A stretch of DNA of 64,000 nt, taken from Micromonospora trifolii. Lineage in GTDB: Bacteria > Actinomycetota > Actinomycetes > Mycobacteriales > Micromonosporaceae. The stretch is from the NCBI RefSeq assembly GCF_022229005.1, contig NZ_JAKKFD010000003.1, positions 1 through 64,000 on the forward strand, written 5' to 3'. Numbering within the stretch: the stretch's first letter is position 1; the number at the start of each line of letters is the position of its first letter. Under the pieces are notes generated by a model. That model searched no databases, was not told where the DNA came from, and saw only the letters and a program-made list of their open reading frames with translations. The position numbers and the translations under genes were made by a program. Positions 35,498 through 44,008 of the stretch are shown here, one piece after another.

Positions 35498-36964
35498 TCA
35501 GCAGCGCAGCCGGGGCGGCAGGGGTGCCTCGGCACCGACGTCCCGGTTGAGGTAGGTCGACGCGACGAAGTCGACGAAGCGCTCCGCGTCGGTCGCGATG
35601 GAGGCCAGTCCGAACGAGACGCGGACCGCGCCGCCCGTCGGTAGCCCCAACGCGGCGAGGTACTGGTCGATCGTGTCGACCCCCGCCAACAGCCGCTGCC
35701 GCATCGACGTCCGGCTCATCCCGAACGCGCCCTCGGCCGCGCCCGGGTTGCAGAAACAGCCGGTACGCAGGGAAAAACCGGCCGCTGCCGCCTCCCTGGC
35801 CACGAGCCGCTCGTCGAACAGCGTGCCGTCCGGGTGGCGGAGGTTGAAGGTCAGCGTGCCACCGCGCCCCGCACCCGTCGTCGGCCCGTACACCTGGACC
35901 AGCGGTCCGCCGGTGTCGTGCCGCAGGGTGGCCAGCCGCTCCAGCAGCCACTCGGTGAGCAGGCCGACCCGGGCGTGAACGAGGTCCACGCCGATCGAGT
36001 CGAGCCAGCGCAGCCCGAAAGCCACGTCCGGGATGCTCAGGAAGTTGAGCGTGCCGTCCTCGAACGCCGACTCGTCGTCCATCGGCCGGTGCCAGTCACC
36101 CTGCACGCTCACCGCGCGGATCGTGCCGCCGGCGAACCACGGCCGGCGCAACCGGGCCAGCGCCGAACGGCGGGCCAGCAGCGCGCCGACCCCGGTGGGG
36201 TAGCCGAAGAGCTTGTACCAGCTCAGGCAGACGAAATCCGGCCGGACGACGCTGAGGTCCAGCCGGTTCGTCGGCGCGAAGGCGGCCGCGTCGAGCAGCA
36301 CGTCGTAGCCGCGCTGGTGGGCCAGCTCCACCCAGCCCAGCGGGTGCTGCACCCCGGAGAAGTTGCTCTGCGCCGGATAGGCGAACAGCCCGCGCCGACC
36401 GGGCCGACCCCACCGACGGGCCAGGCTGCCGCGGCCTTTGTCGAGCGCCGCGACCAGTGCCGACTCGGCGACCCGCAGCTCCGGCCCGCTGAGTGGCACG
36501 TAGCGTACGGACGCGCGGGCCGAGCGGGCGTACTCGCGGATGCCGTTGACCGAGTTGTGGTTGTCCCAGGTGAGCACCAGCGGCGCGGCCCGGTCGAAGT
36601 CGTACGCCTCGCCGACCAGCCGGCAGGCGCCGCTGGCGTTCGGGGTGAAGATGACCGCGTACTCGTCCGGGTCGGCGCGGAAGAAGTCGAGCACCGCACG
36701 TCGCGCCGACTCCACCAGGGAGCCCGCCGCCACGCTCGTCGGGTTCTCCGAGTGGGGGTTGCTGTACAGGCCGGCGAGCAACCGGTCGTGGTGGGCGCGA
36801 ACCTGGGCCTGGGCGGCCACCCCCGCCCCGGCGTAGTCGAGGTACACCTGCCCGTCGGTGTCCAGGTGTCGGTACTCGGTGGCGCGCAGCTCGTCGATCC
36901 GGCCGGTGGCGGCGTAACCCGGCAGCGCCGTGGGGGAGGCGGGCGGCGTCGGGTCAGGACGCAC
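35498..36964 (-). CDS. MOCOS-like PLP-dependent aminotransferase class V
   Basis: The 488-residue protein starts at a GTG (36964) overlapping the end of the ABCG-like gene by 11 bp. The PLP Lys is in CLSWYKLFGYPTGVGALLAR (~248). The cysteine-rich RTGCFCNPGAAEG (~400) corresponds to the loop of NifS-type cysteine desulfurases. Both blocks are closest to the N-terminal domain of molybdenum-cofactor sulfurases rather than IscS/SufS. It lacks the MOSC domain of the eukaryotic enzymes. It could sulfurate a cofactor or act on cysteine for a secondary metabolite; the coupling to a transporter is unusual. Confidence 0.85.
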   Translation of the reverse strand: MRPDPTPPASPTALPGYAATGRIDELRATEYRHLDTDGQVYLDYAGAGVAAQAQVRAHHDRLLAGLYSNPHSENPTSVAAGSLVESARRAVLDFFRADPDEYAVIFTPNASGACRLVGEAYDFDRAAPLVLTWDNHNSVNGIREYARSARASVRYVPLSGPELRVAESALVAALDKGRGSLARRWGRPGRRGLFAYPAQSNFSGVQHPLGWVELAHQRGYDVLLDAAAFAPTNRLDLSVVRPDFVCLSWYKLFGYPTGVGALLARRSALARLRRPWFAGGTIRAVSVQGDWHRPMDDESAFEDGTLNFLSIPDVAFGLRWLDSIGVDLVHARVGLLTEWLLERLATLRHDTGGPLVQVYGPTTGAGRGGTLTFNLRHPDGTLFDERLVAREAAAAGFSLRTGCFCNPGAAEGAFGMSRTSMRQRLLAGVDTIDQYLAALGLPTGGAVRVSFGLASIATDAERFVDFVASTYLNRDVGAEAPLPPRLRC

Positions 36965-38639
36965 GACGGGGATCCCGTCGGAGCAGGACCGCCCAGGCCG
37001 CGCCCAGGAAGAGCAGCACGAAACCGCCGAGCACCAGCCAGTCGACCCACACCGGCCGGGAGAAGCTGTCGCCGTACGTGGCCAGCAGCGGCGGGCCGAG
37101 CGGGGAGCCACCGTCGCGCCAGAGCCGCTCCACCCCGGCGGTGTGCCCCAAGCCCTCGAACGCCCACCGGTTCGACATCGCGTAGCTGAGCCACTGACCA
37201 CCTACAGCCATGGCCGGCACCGGCAGGATCGCGCCGACGAACAGCACCTGTGGGAAGCAGAGCATCGGCAGCATGAGCGTCGCCTGGGCCGCGTCGGACA
37301 CGGCCGCCGAGCAGAGCAGACCGAGGGCGAGCGCCGCCGCCGAGGAGAGCAGCAGTGTCGCGTACAGGGCGGCGAAGTCGGCGCCGCCGACGGGCGGCAA
37401 CCGGTCCATGCCGCGCAGCACCCCGAGCAGAGCCAGGTCCACCAGGGCCAGCAGCGGCAGCAGCACCGCCACCTTCGCCAACAGGTACGGGACCAGCCGG
37501 ACCCCGGCCAGCCGCTCCCGGCGCAGGATCGGCAGCTCGGTGCAGATCTGGAGGAGCCCGTAGGTCAACCCGAAGAAGAAGCCGCCGAACGCGATCCAGA
37601 ACAGGATCATCACGGTCACCGTCGGGCTGGGGCTGGTCGGCTCGAACGCTCCCGGGCGGAACAGCAGCGCGAACATGCCGAGCACCATCAGCGGCGAGCC
37701 GAGCAGGATCGCCAGGGTCAGTCGGTTGCGGACGACGATTTCCGCGTTGCGCGCGGTGAGGACCGCCCACTGGCGCAGGCGGCCGACGCGCCGGAGCGGC
37801 GTCGCGGCGACGTCACCGTCGTCGGTGGTACGGGACGGCTGCTCGGTCGGGCGCTGCTCGGCGAAGCGGTCGGGCCACTCGGCGGGTTGTGTCGCTCCGT
37901 CGAGCAGGAGGTGCACCTCGGCCAGGGACCGCACGCCGAAGAACTCCTGGGCGGCGGCCGGGGTGCCGGTGAACGCCAGTCGGCCCTGACGGGTCAGCAC
38001 GACGACCCGGTCGCAGTGGTCCACGTCGGTGATCTGGTGGCTGGTCAGCACGACGGTGGCGCCCGTGTCCGCGAGCGCGCGGAGCACCCGGAGCAGTTCC
38101 ACGGCGATCGCCGGGTCCAATCCGGAGGTGGGCTCGTCCAGGAAGAACACGCCGGGCCGGGTGAGCAGCTCGACGGCGATGCTGGCGCGCTTGCGTTCAC
38201 CGCCGCTGAGCAGGCCGACCGGCGTGGTGGCCCGGTCGGTGAGCCGCAGCTCGGCGAGCACCGCCGCGACCCGTTCACTGATCTCGGCGGGCCCGGTGGT
38301 GGAGGGCAGGCGCAGTCGGGCGGCGTACCGCAGGGTGCGGGCCAGGGGCAGCTCGCGGTGGATGATGTCGTCCTGCGGAACGACACCGATGGTGTCGGCC
38401 GCGGCGGTGCGGTCGTACGTCATGGTGCCCGATGCCGGTAGCTGTACCCCGGCGAGGATCTCCAGCAGTGTGGTCTTGCCGGCGCCGCTGGCACCGATGA
38501 TCGCGACCAGCTCGCCCGGCGCGATGTTCAGGGAGATGTCGGTCAGGATCTGGCGACCGCCCCGCACGCTCTGGCCCAGCCCCGCAGTGGCGATGCCGAC
38601 ACCGGCACGCGGGGGAGACGTGGTCTGCTCGGTCGTCAT
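36954..38639 (-). CDS. ABCG-type half-transporter (ATPase fused to permease)
   Basis: The 561-residue protein has an ATPase domain at residues ~10-240 (GASGAGKTT, VPQDDIIHREL, LLSGGERKRASIAVELL, VFFLDEPTSGLD, LTSHQ). A linker and an ABC2-type membrane domain with six or seven helices (~300-550) follow. ATPase-then-membrane order and VPQDD are typical of the ABCG/White group, which exports lipids, sterols or drugs. The MOCOS-like gene overlaps its 3' end, so the two are translated from one mRNA. A TetR gene ends 112 bp upstream. Confidence 0.9.
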   Translation of the reverse strand: MTTEQTTSPPRAGVGIATAGLGQSVRGGRQILTDISLNIAPGELVAIIGASGAGKTTLLEILAGVQLPASGTMTYDRTAAADTIGVVPQDDIIHRELPLARTLRYAARLRLPSTTGPAEISERVAAVLAELRLTDRATTPVGLLSGGERKRASIAVELLTRPGVFFLDEPTSGLDPAIAVELLRVLRALADTGATVVLTSHQITDVDHCDRVVVLTRQGRLAFTGTPAAAQEFFGVRSLAEVHLLLDGATQPAEWPDRFAEQRPTEQPSRTTDDGDVAATPLRRVGRLRQWAVLTARNAEIVVRNRLTLAILLGSPLMVLGMFALLFRPGAFEPTSPSPTVTVMILFWIAFGGFFFGLTYGLLQICTELPILRRERLAGVRLVPYLLAKVAVLLPLLALVDLALLGVLRGMDRLPPVGGADFAALYATLLLSSAAALALGLLCSAAVSDAAQATLMLPMLCFPQVLFVGAILPVPAMAVGGQWLSYAMSNRWAFEGLGHTAGVERLWRDGGSPLGPPLLATYGDSFSRPVWVDWLVLGGFVLLFLGAAWAVLLRRDPRRAS

Positions 38640-38751
38640 GTCGAGTGCTCGATCCGGTCGGGGAGTGGTCCGCCTGAATATCGTGCCTCGCCGATGCTAC
38701 TGAGCGGCCGCGCAGTGCGCCCGGAGTGGACGGTCAGTGACCGTCGTCCGT

Positions 38752-39372
38752 TCAGCCGGTGGTGGTCCGCGCCTGCGCCGGCACCTGGAGGAGATCGAGG
38801 CAGTTGCGCCACAGCGTCTCCAGTTGGGTCGGATCGTTGAGCAGCTTCGCGAGCAGGACCCGCCCCTCGATCTGCGCGACGATCGATCGGGCGGCCTCCC
38901 GGCTGTCGACAGCAGAGCCCGCCAGGCCGCGCTCCTTCGCCTCGACGACGACCTGCTCGATGAGGCTGATCTGCTCCTCGAAGATCTCTTGGAGCCGAGC
39001 GCGGATCTCCTCGGCCTGGTTGCTGAGTTCGAGGGCGAGGTTGCCGAACAGGCAGCCCGCGACCACGCCGGCCTTCTGCTGACCGACGCGCTGGACCTCC
39101 TCGGTGGCCTCGAACAGGTCCCGGAGCCGCTGTAGCGGGTCGCGTTCGCTGCCGAGCAACTGCTCCCACTGGCGGCGCTGGGTGACCCAGTGCTCGTCGA
39201 TGACGGTGCGGGCGAGCGCCTGCTTGGACTCGAAGAAGTAGTAGAAGCTGCCCTTCGGCACGCCCGCCGCCGTGCAGATCTCGGCCACGCCGAGCGCCGT
39301 GTAGCCGCGCTGCTCGATCAGCGTGGCGGCCGCGTCGAGAATCTTGTTCTTCGCGTCACTGGTCCGACCCAT
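38752..39372 (-). CDS. TetR/AcrR family regulator
   Basis: The 206-residue protein has the N-terminal domain DAKNKILDAAATLIEQRGYTALGVAEICTAAGVPKGSFYYFFESKQAL. The C-terminal region with QRVGQQKAGVVAGCLFGNLALELS resembles the TetR_C_16/AcrR group that often controls oxidoreductases. The ATG at 39372 (MGRTSDAK) is preferred over one 15 bp upstream. It is divergent from an SDR gene, and two palindromes lie in the 68-bp spacer, so autoregulation and control of the SDR are likely. Confidence 0.92.
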   Translation of the reverse strand: MGRTSDAKNKILDAAATLIEQRGYTALGVAEICTAAGVPKGSFYYFFESKQALARTVIDEHWVTQRRQWEQLLGSERDPLQRLRDLFEATEEVQRVGQQKAGVVAGCLFGNLALELSNQAEEIRARLQEIFEEQISLIEQVVVEAKERGLAGSAVDSREAARSIVAQIEGRVLLAKLLNDPTQLETLWRNCLDLLQVPAQARTTTG

Positions 39373-39386
39373 GCCTCGACGATACA

Positions 39387-39423
39387 CGACCGGTCGGCTA
39401 GCTTTTAGTAGACCAGTCGTCTA
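39387..39423. promoter_or_regulatory. TetR operators in TetR/SDR divergent spacer
   Basis: CGACCGGTCG (39387-39396) is a perfect 10-bp palindrome. TAGAC-N5-GTCTA (39409-39423) is an inverted repeat of TetR type. Both fall between the divergent starts at 39372 and 39441. Confidence 0.65.
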
Positions 39424-39440
39424 GTGAAGGTGGTTCCCTC

Positions 39441-40172
39441 ATGAACAGCAGCCCCATGAACAGCAGTCAGGGCCAGAAGGTCGTTGTGATCACCGGCGCC
39501 TCCCAGGGCATCGGCGCCGACCTCGTGGCCGCCTACCGCAAGCTCGGGTACGGCGTCGTGGCGACCTCGCGCTCGATCGGCGCGTCCGGCGACCCGGAGA
39601 TCGTCACGGTCCAGGGCGACATCGCCGAGGCCGACACCGCCGAGCGGGTGGTTCGCGCCGCACTGGACCGCTTCGGGCGGATCGACTCCCTGGTGAACAA
39701 CGCCGGCATCTTCGTCGCCAAGCCGTTCACCGACTACACCGACGAGGAGTTCGACCTGGTCACCGGGGTCAACCTCGCCGGCTTCTTCCACCTCACCCGA
39801 CGCGTCCTGCCGCACCTGCTGGCCCGGGGCTCGGGGCACATCGTCAGCATCACGACCAGCTTCGTCGACCAGCCCAACTCGAATGTTCCGTCGGCGCTCG
39901 CGTCGCTGACCAAGGGTGGCCTCAGCTCGGCCACCAAGTCCCTGGCCATCGAGTACGCGGCGCGCGGCGTACGGGTCAACGCCGTCGCGCCCGGCATCAT
40001 CAAGACCCCGATGCACCCGGTCGGGACGCACCAGACGCTCGCGGGCCTGCACCCGGTCGGCCGGATGGGCGAGACCAGCGACGTCGTCGACGCCGTCCTC
40101 TACCTCGAGTCCGCCCCGTTCGTCACTGGCGAGATCCTGCACGTCGACGGTGGGCAGAACGCCGGTCACTGA
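39441..40172 (+). CDS. SDR family protein lacking the catalytic tyrosine
   Basis: The 243-residue protein has the Rossmann nucleotide motif TGASQGIG and the NNAG motif. It also has SLAIEYAARGVRVNAVAPG and the C-terminal FVTGEILHVDGGQ of classical short-chain dehydrogenases. At the active site the YxxxK motif reads ASLTK: Lys is kept but Tyr is replaced by Ala, and the preceding Ser position reads ITTS. A related subgroup with ALASLTKGGL exists, so this is likely inherited rather than a recent mutation. It may be a non-canonical enzyme or a binding protein. It is divergent from a TetR gene and likely repressed by it. Confidence 0.88.
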   Translation: MNSSPMNSSQGQKVVVITGASQGIGADLVAAYRKLGYGVVATSRSIGASGDPEIVTVQGDIAEADTAERVVRAALDRFGRIDSLVNNAGIFVAKPFTDYTDEEFDLVTGVNLAGFFHLTRRVLPHLLARGSGHIVSITTSFVDQPNSNVPSALASLTKGGLSSATKSLAIEYAARGVRVNAVAPGIIKTPMHPVGTHQTLAGLHPVGRMGETSDVVDAVLYLESAPFVTGEILHVDGGQNAGH

Positions 40173-40326
40173 TCCGGCCCGGCGGCCGGTGAGACGCCCC
40201 GCGCGGGGGGTACCTGGGTGGTACGGCCACCGCACCGGTCGCCGCTAGCCGGCGGAGTTGATCATTTCGTGCGACCGTTGGAGGGGTGATCAACACGAGG
40301 TTGGTCACCCGGAAGGAGACCGTGTC

Positions 40327-40719
40327 GTGGATCTGCCCGACGACCTGCTCACGTTGCTGCGCGAGCCGAGCACCTGCTTTGTCACGACGCTGATGCCCGA
40401 CGGCTCACCGCAGCTCACCCAGACCTGGGTGGACACCGACGGCACACACGTTCTGATCAACACCGTCGAGACCCACCAGAAGACCCGAAACGTCCGGCGG
40501 GACCCACGGGTGGCGGTGGCAATCTCCGACCCGCAGAAGCCGGGCCGCTACCACGAGGTCCGGGGGCGGGTGGTGCGCACCAGCACCGAGGGCGCCGCCG
40601 AGCACATCGACCAGTTGGCGCAGCGCTACCTCGGTGGGCCGTACCCGTGGTTCGGTGGTCGTGACCAGATCCGGATCATCCTGACCATCGAGCCCGACCG
40701 GGTGCGTTCGATGGGCTGA
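40327..40719 (+). CDS. PPOX class (F420-dependent) flavin/deazaflavin-binding protein
   Basis: The 130-residue protein is a split beta-barrel of the pyridoxamine-5'-phosphate-oxidase-like superfamily (FVTTLMPDGSPQLTQTWVDTDG, VLINTVETHQKTRNVRRDPRVAVAIS). The pattern is that of the short F420-binding PPOX proteins of actinobacteria, which reduce diverse substrates. The GTG at 40327 is chosen for AAGGAG 8 nt upstream. The substrate is unknown. Confidence 0.85.
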   Translation: MDLPDDLLTLLREPSTCFVTTLMPDGSPQLTQTWVDTDGTHVLINTVETHQKTRNVRRDPRVAVAISDPQKPGRYHEVRGRVVRTSTEGAAEHIDQLAQRYLGGPYPWFGGRDQIRIILTIEPDRVRSMG

Positions 40720-40725
40720 CGGCGG

Positions 40726-41580
40726 TCAGGTGTCTCGGCGGGCCCGGCTGGGCCCGGGTACCGCGGCGAAGAACTGCCGCAGCGCGTCGGCGACCAGTGT
40801 GGGTGCCGTCATGGTCACGAAGTGCGACTGGCCCGGCCAGACGACGTAGCGGGCCGACGGAATTGTCCTCGCGAGGGCGTTCATCGTGGAGGGCATCGGC
40901 TCCCAGGTGTCCGCCCCGGCCAGCAGGAGAGTCGGCACGGCGATCGAGGACCACCTGGTGATGTCCGTGCTGTCCTGCGCGAGGGCCTCGAGATCGTGCA
41001 GCCAGCCGACCGCCGAGCGACGCGCCTCGACCGGGTCGGGCACCCGATCGCCCGCGCCGGCGGCGATCGCGGCGACGATCTCGGCCGGAACCCGCGTCAC
41101 GTCGTTCAGGGCCCCTGCCATGGCGGCGGAGTCGTCGCGCTCGAAGGCGGCGCGGTACCGGTCGAGCAGCGGCACGATCTCCGCCCCGGCCGCGTAGAGC
41201 GGCGGCTCGAAGATCGCCAGGGAGCGGATGTCGCGCGGATGCGCCAATGTGGTGTGCAACGCCAGCGTCGCCCCGTAGGACGCGCCGACGAGATGGACCG
41301 GTCGGCCCGAGGATTGACGGGCCGCCTCGATGACGGCGAGCAGATCGGCGGTCTCGGCCCGGAAGGACTTGGTGCCGGCCGGGACGTCGCTGGGACCGTA
41401 TCCGCGCCGGGCCGGTAGCCATACCTCGTGGCCCTGGGTGAGGTGCTCCGCGACGGTGGCCCAGGAGTGCAGCCCGCCACCCGAGCCGTGCACCAGGACG
41501 ACGGGGTCTCCGACGCCCAGGCGTCGTACCACCAGGCGGGTCCCGTCGGCCGACTCGACCGACTGATCGTTGCCGCTCAC
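40726..41580 (-). CDS. alpha/beta hydrolase
   Basis: The 284-residue hydrolase has the oxyanion HGSGGGLHSW, the nucleophile elbow VGASYGATLALH (Ser), an acid in LLAGADTWEP and the catalytic His in PGQSHFVTM. The GTG start (41580) overlaps the TetR stop as GTGA, so translation is coupled. The substrate, an ester or lactone-like compound, is unknown; the TetR partner probably senses it. Confidence 0.87.
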   Translation of the reverse strand: MSGNDQSVESADGTRLVVRRLGVGDPVVLVHGSGGGLHSWATVAEHLTQGHEVWLPARRGYGPSDVPAGTKSFRAETADLLAVIEAARQSSGRPVHLVGASYGATLALHTTLAHPRDIRSLAIFEPPLYAAGAEIVPLLDRYRAAFERDDSAAMAGALNDVTRVPAEIVAAIAAGAGDRVPDPVEARRSAVGWLHDLEALAQDSTDITRWSSIAVPTLLLAGADTWEPMPSTMNALARTIPSARYVVWPGQSHFVTMTAPTLVADALRQFFAAVPGPSRARRDT

Positions 41581-42161
41581 TGCTGCTCCTGTTTCCGGGT
41601 CGGCCAGTTGTTCAACGTGGTGTGCACAGCGTCGAGGATCGACTGCCAGGACGCGTCGACAGCGCGGGGATGCCCGAAACCGTCGACAGTTTGGAGGCTT
41701 GCGAAGCCGTGGAAGGTGCTGCGGACGAATCGCATCGCGTCGGTCAGGGCCGGCTCGTCGAGCCCGTACCCGCGCAGCATCGCGTAGCTCAGCTCGATCA
41801 TGCGCAGGTGCCCGGCTGACCGGGTGCCGACCTCGGGCGGCAGGTGAAGCTGGGTCGCCGCGTACTGCCCCGGATGGCTGACGGCGAACGCGCGCCAGGC
41901 GTCGGCGAACCCGATCAGGGCCTGGCGGCCGGCCCGCCCCGCCACCGCGAGCGCGAGCGCGTCGGCGAACGTGGCCGCCGCCCGGACCGCGACGTGCTCG
42001 ATCAACGCGTCGCGGCTGCGGACGTGCACGTACAGGGCGGCGTCCGAGACCCCGAAGTGCCGGGCGACGGCCGCGACTGTCAATCGGGACAGGCCGACCG
42101 AGTCCGCCAGTTCGGCTGCGGCGGCCGAGACGCGAGCGCTGGTCAGACCCTGCCGTGGCAT
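41577..42161 (-). CDS. TetR family regulator of hydrolase operon
   Basis: The 194-residue protein has a TetR-type N-terminal HTH (LTSARVSAAAAELADSVGLSRLTVAAVARHFGVSDAALYVHVRSRDALIEH). The C-terminal domain with FADAWRAFAVSHPGQYAAT resembles the WHG (TetR_C_33) group. The start at 42161 follows a palindrome at 42190-42204. It is co-translated with the downstream hydrolase and divergent from a zinc dehydrogenase, and may control both. Confidence 0.9.
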   Translation of the reverse strand: MPRQGLTSARVSAAAAELADSVGLSRLTVAAVARHFGVSDAALYVHVRSRDALIEHVAVRAAATFADALALAVAGRAGRQALIGFADAWRAFAVSHPGQYAATQLHLPPEVGTRSAGHLRMIELSYAMLRGYGLDEPALTDAMRFVRSTFHGFASLQTVDGFGHPRAVDASWQSILDAVHTTLNNWPTRKQEQQ

Positions 42162-42189
42162 ACCGAACCTTTGCTTCACTAGGAAATAA

Positions 42190-42204
42190 CTTAGGCCCCC
42201 TAAG
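42190..42204. promoter_or_regulatory. TetR-type operator between TetR and dehydrogenase genes
   Basis: CTTAGG-CCC-CCTAAG is a perfect 15-bp inverted repeat, 29 bp upstream of the TetR start and 92 bp upstream of the divergent dehydrogenase. Confidence 0.65.
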
Positions 42205-42295
42205 ATACCACTGCCACCGGCCGCCGGGTGGGGCAGGCATGAACGGCCCAGTCGGGGGAAGACCGGCCGTTCCACAGCCGAACAGGAGAGCCGGG

Positions 42296-43471
42296 ATGAG
42301 AGCCGTCGTCTACACGGACGTCCGGACGGTCGCGGTGCGGGAGGTGCCCGACGCGACACTGGAGGCGGAGACCGACGCGCTCGTGCGGATCACCTCCACC
42401 GCCCTGTGCGGCACGGACCTGCACATGTACGACGGACGGACCAGCGCCGAGCCCGGCCTGGTGCTCGGTCACGAACCGCTGGGCGTGGTGCAGGAGGTGG
42501 GCGCCGCGGTGCAGACCGTCCGGCCGGGCACCCGGGTGGTGATCCCCACGCACCTGTTCTGCGGGACGTGTGTGATGTGTGCCCGCGGGCTCTCGGCGGC
42601 CTGTCTGCGGGTCCGGGCCGAAGGTCCGGGTGCGGCGTACGGGTACGCGGGGATGGGCCCGTACCGGGGTGCGCAGGCCGACCTGCTGCGGGTGCCGTGG
42701 GCCGACGCCAACTGCGTACCCCTGCCCGGCGAGCCGGGGGACGCGTACGAGGACGACTTCGTGCTGCTCGCCGACGCGTTCGTCACCGGGTGGCACGCCG
42801 CCATCCTCGCCGAGGTCGAGCCGGGCGACACGGTGGCGGTGTTCGGCGCCGGCACCGTCGGTCTGCTCGGCGCCTACTCGGCGCTGCTCCGGGGCGCCCG
42901 GGTGGTGTACTCCGTCGACGGGGTCGACGCCCGACTCGACAAGGCCGGCGAGATCGGCGCCGTACCGATCGACTTCCGTCGGGGCGACCCGGTCGAGCAG
43001 ATTCGCGCCGACCGGGCCCGGACCGGGCTGCCGCTCGGCGAGGAGAAACTGGGCGGGGTCGACAAGGTCATCGACGCGGTCGGGTTCCAGGCGCGCGACC
43101 GGGAGCACCCCGACCGGGAGCGTCCGAACCAGGTCATCACCGACGCGGCCCGGCTGGTCAACGCCGCTGGCGCGATCGCGGTCGCCGGTGTGTATCCGGA
43201 CCGGGACCCACACCCCGGGCCCGGCGCGGACGGTCACGAGGACCTTGTCGCGCCGTGGGGAGCGCTGTTCAGCAAGGGGGTGGCGGTCCGGTTCGGTCGC
43301 ACCCACGACCGCCGCTACACAGTCCTGTTGCGGGACCTGGTCGTCGCGGGCCGGGCGCGGCCCAGCATGATCGTCACCCACCACGGCACCCTGGCCGACG
43401 CCCCCGAGCTGTATCGCCACTTCGACCGGCGGGAGCACGGTGTGATCAAGGCGGTGCTGCACCCGCGCTGA
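42296..43471 (+). CDS. zinc-dependent alcohol/formaldehyde dehydrogenase-like protein
   Basis: The 391-residue protein is a medium-chain dehydrogenase. The catalytic zinc site includes LCGTDLHMYDG and GHEPLGVV. A structural-zinc-like cluster is seen in FCGTCVMCARGLSAAC, with NAD-binding in VFGAGTVGLLGAYSA. The long inserted segment (DRARTGLPLGEEKLGGVDKVIDAVGFQARDREHP) is typical of the glutathione-independent formaldehyde-dehydrogenase group, which also oxidises other aldehydes and alcohols. AGGAGAG precedes the ATG at 42296. It is divergent from the TetR/hydrolase operon. Confidence 0.9.
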   Translation: MRAVVYTDVRTVAVREVPDATLEAETDALVRITSTALCGTDLHMYDGRTSAEPGLVLGHEPLGVVQEVGAAVQTVRPGTRVVIPTHLFCGTCVMCARGLSAACLRVRAEGPGAAYGYAGMGPYRGAQADLLRVPWADANCVPLPGEPGDAYEDDFVLLADAFVTGWHAAILAEVEPGDTVAVFGAGTVGLLGAYSALLRGARVVYSVDGVDARLDKAGEIGAVPIDFRRGDPVEQIRADRARTGLPLGEEKLGGVDKVIDAVGFQARDREHPDRERPNQVITDAARLVNAAGAIAVAGVYPDRDPHPGPGADGHEDLVAPWGALFSKGVAVRFGRTHDRRYTVLLRDLVVAGRARPSMIVTHHGTLADAPELYRHFDRREHGVIKAVLHPR

Positions 43472-43860
43472 CCGGACTGGATGGCGCGGTGGGCCGCCAC
43501 GAACCGCGCTTAACGGACGCCAAGGCACTGACCCGTCGTCCGGTGCGCATCTCTGCGGAATGGTGGCCATCGATGCGTACGGCCGGCAGAGGCGTGGGTC
43601 ACATCAGCCGCCAGAGACCCCGTGGTGCGCCTCGCATGCGGCGCTGGGCTGACGGCCGATTCCCATCATTCGATGGCGTGACGTGTGCGCTGCGTTACCG
43701 GATCCACCGTCCCTGAGGCATCTTTCCTGGTGGGAAAGCTGCGGGAATGGCCGGGGTCGATTGGCGCGTTGTCGCAGGTGGACGCGGGTGCTGCGGTCAG
43801 GCCTGGGGTACCGCGAGGGACTGTCGTTGCCGCTGTGGCGGACGAACACTGTGCGACATC

Positions 43861-43891
43861 TATATTACCGGATTGTTACTTTTTCAACAGT
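43861..43891 (+). promoter_or_regulatory. candidate promoter and ROK operator for second importer
   Basis: TATATT (43861-43866) is a good -10 hexamer; no clear -35 is seen. Ten bases further, ATTGTT-N8-AACAGT forms a 20-bp imperfect inverted repeat in an AT-rich stretch, a plausible site for the ROK repressor encoded downstream. Confidence 0.4.
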
Positions 43892-43951
43892 CCCTCGCCT
43901 TGCGGATGGCCCTCCGGCCGCAATACGTTGCCGTCAACAACAAAACCAAGT

Positions 43952-43966
43952 GAAGGTTCAACCTTC
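43952..43966 (+). promoter_or_regulatory. palindrome adjacent to leader ribosome-binding site
   Basis: GAAGGTT-C-AACCTTC is a perfect 7-bp-arm inverted repeat ending one base before the CGGAGG ribosome-binding site of the leader frame. It could be an operator or an RNA hairpin that affects translation. Confidence 0.5.
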
Positions 43967-43978
43967 CGGAGGCAACCG

Positions 43979-44008
43979 ATGACGTTGGCGAGGTGGTACG
44001 AGCGATGA
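43979..44008 (+). CDS. possible nine-residue leader peptide
   Basis: ATG at 43979 with GGAGG 6 nt upstream encodes MTLARWYER. Its TGA (44006-44008) overlaps the ATG of mmsA (44005-44007) as ATGA. The ribosome-binding site is stronger than the GAGG that lies inside the leader for mmsA. The layout suggests translational coupling of the importer operon to a short leader. It is too short for comparison with known families and could be chance. Confidence 0.4.
   Translation: MTLARWYER

Larger units (their letters stand above)
43472..43978. other. intergenic region upstream of second importer operon
   Basis: The 507-bp gap has no credible long gene. It holds a weak 7-bp hairpin (43484-43509) after the dehydrogenase, a TATATT -10-like hexamer (43861-43866), an ATTGTT-N8-AACAGT imperfect inverted repeat (43872-43891), and the palindrome at 43952-43966. 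Its right end is clearly more AT-rich than the surroundings, as expected for a promoter region. Confidence 0.55.

Noticed and set aside
40123..40308. Short minus-strand frame between the SDR and PPOX genes
   Set aside because: It covers the SDR 3' end and the likely PPOX promoter, has no domain and no ribosome-binding site.
43683..43978. Open frames of about 100 codons upstream of the second importer
   Set aside because: They are Arg/Trp/Cys-rich without a start signal or known domain and lie in a promoter-like region; only the short leader at 43979 has a proper ribosome-binding site.
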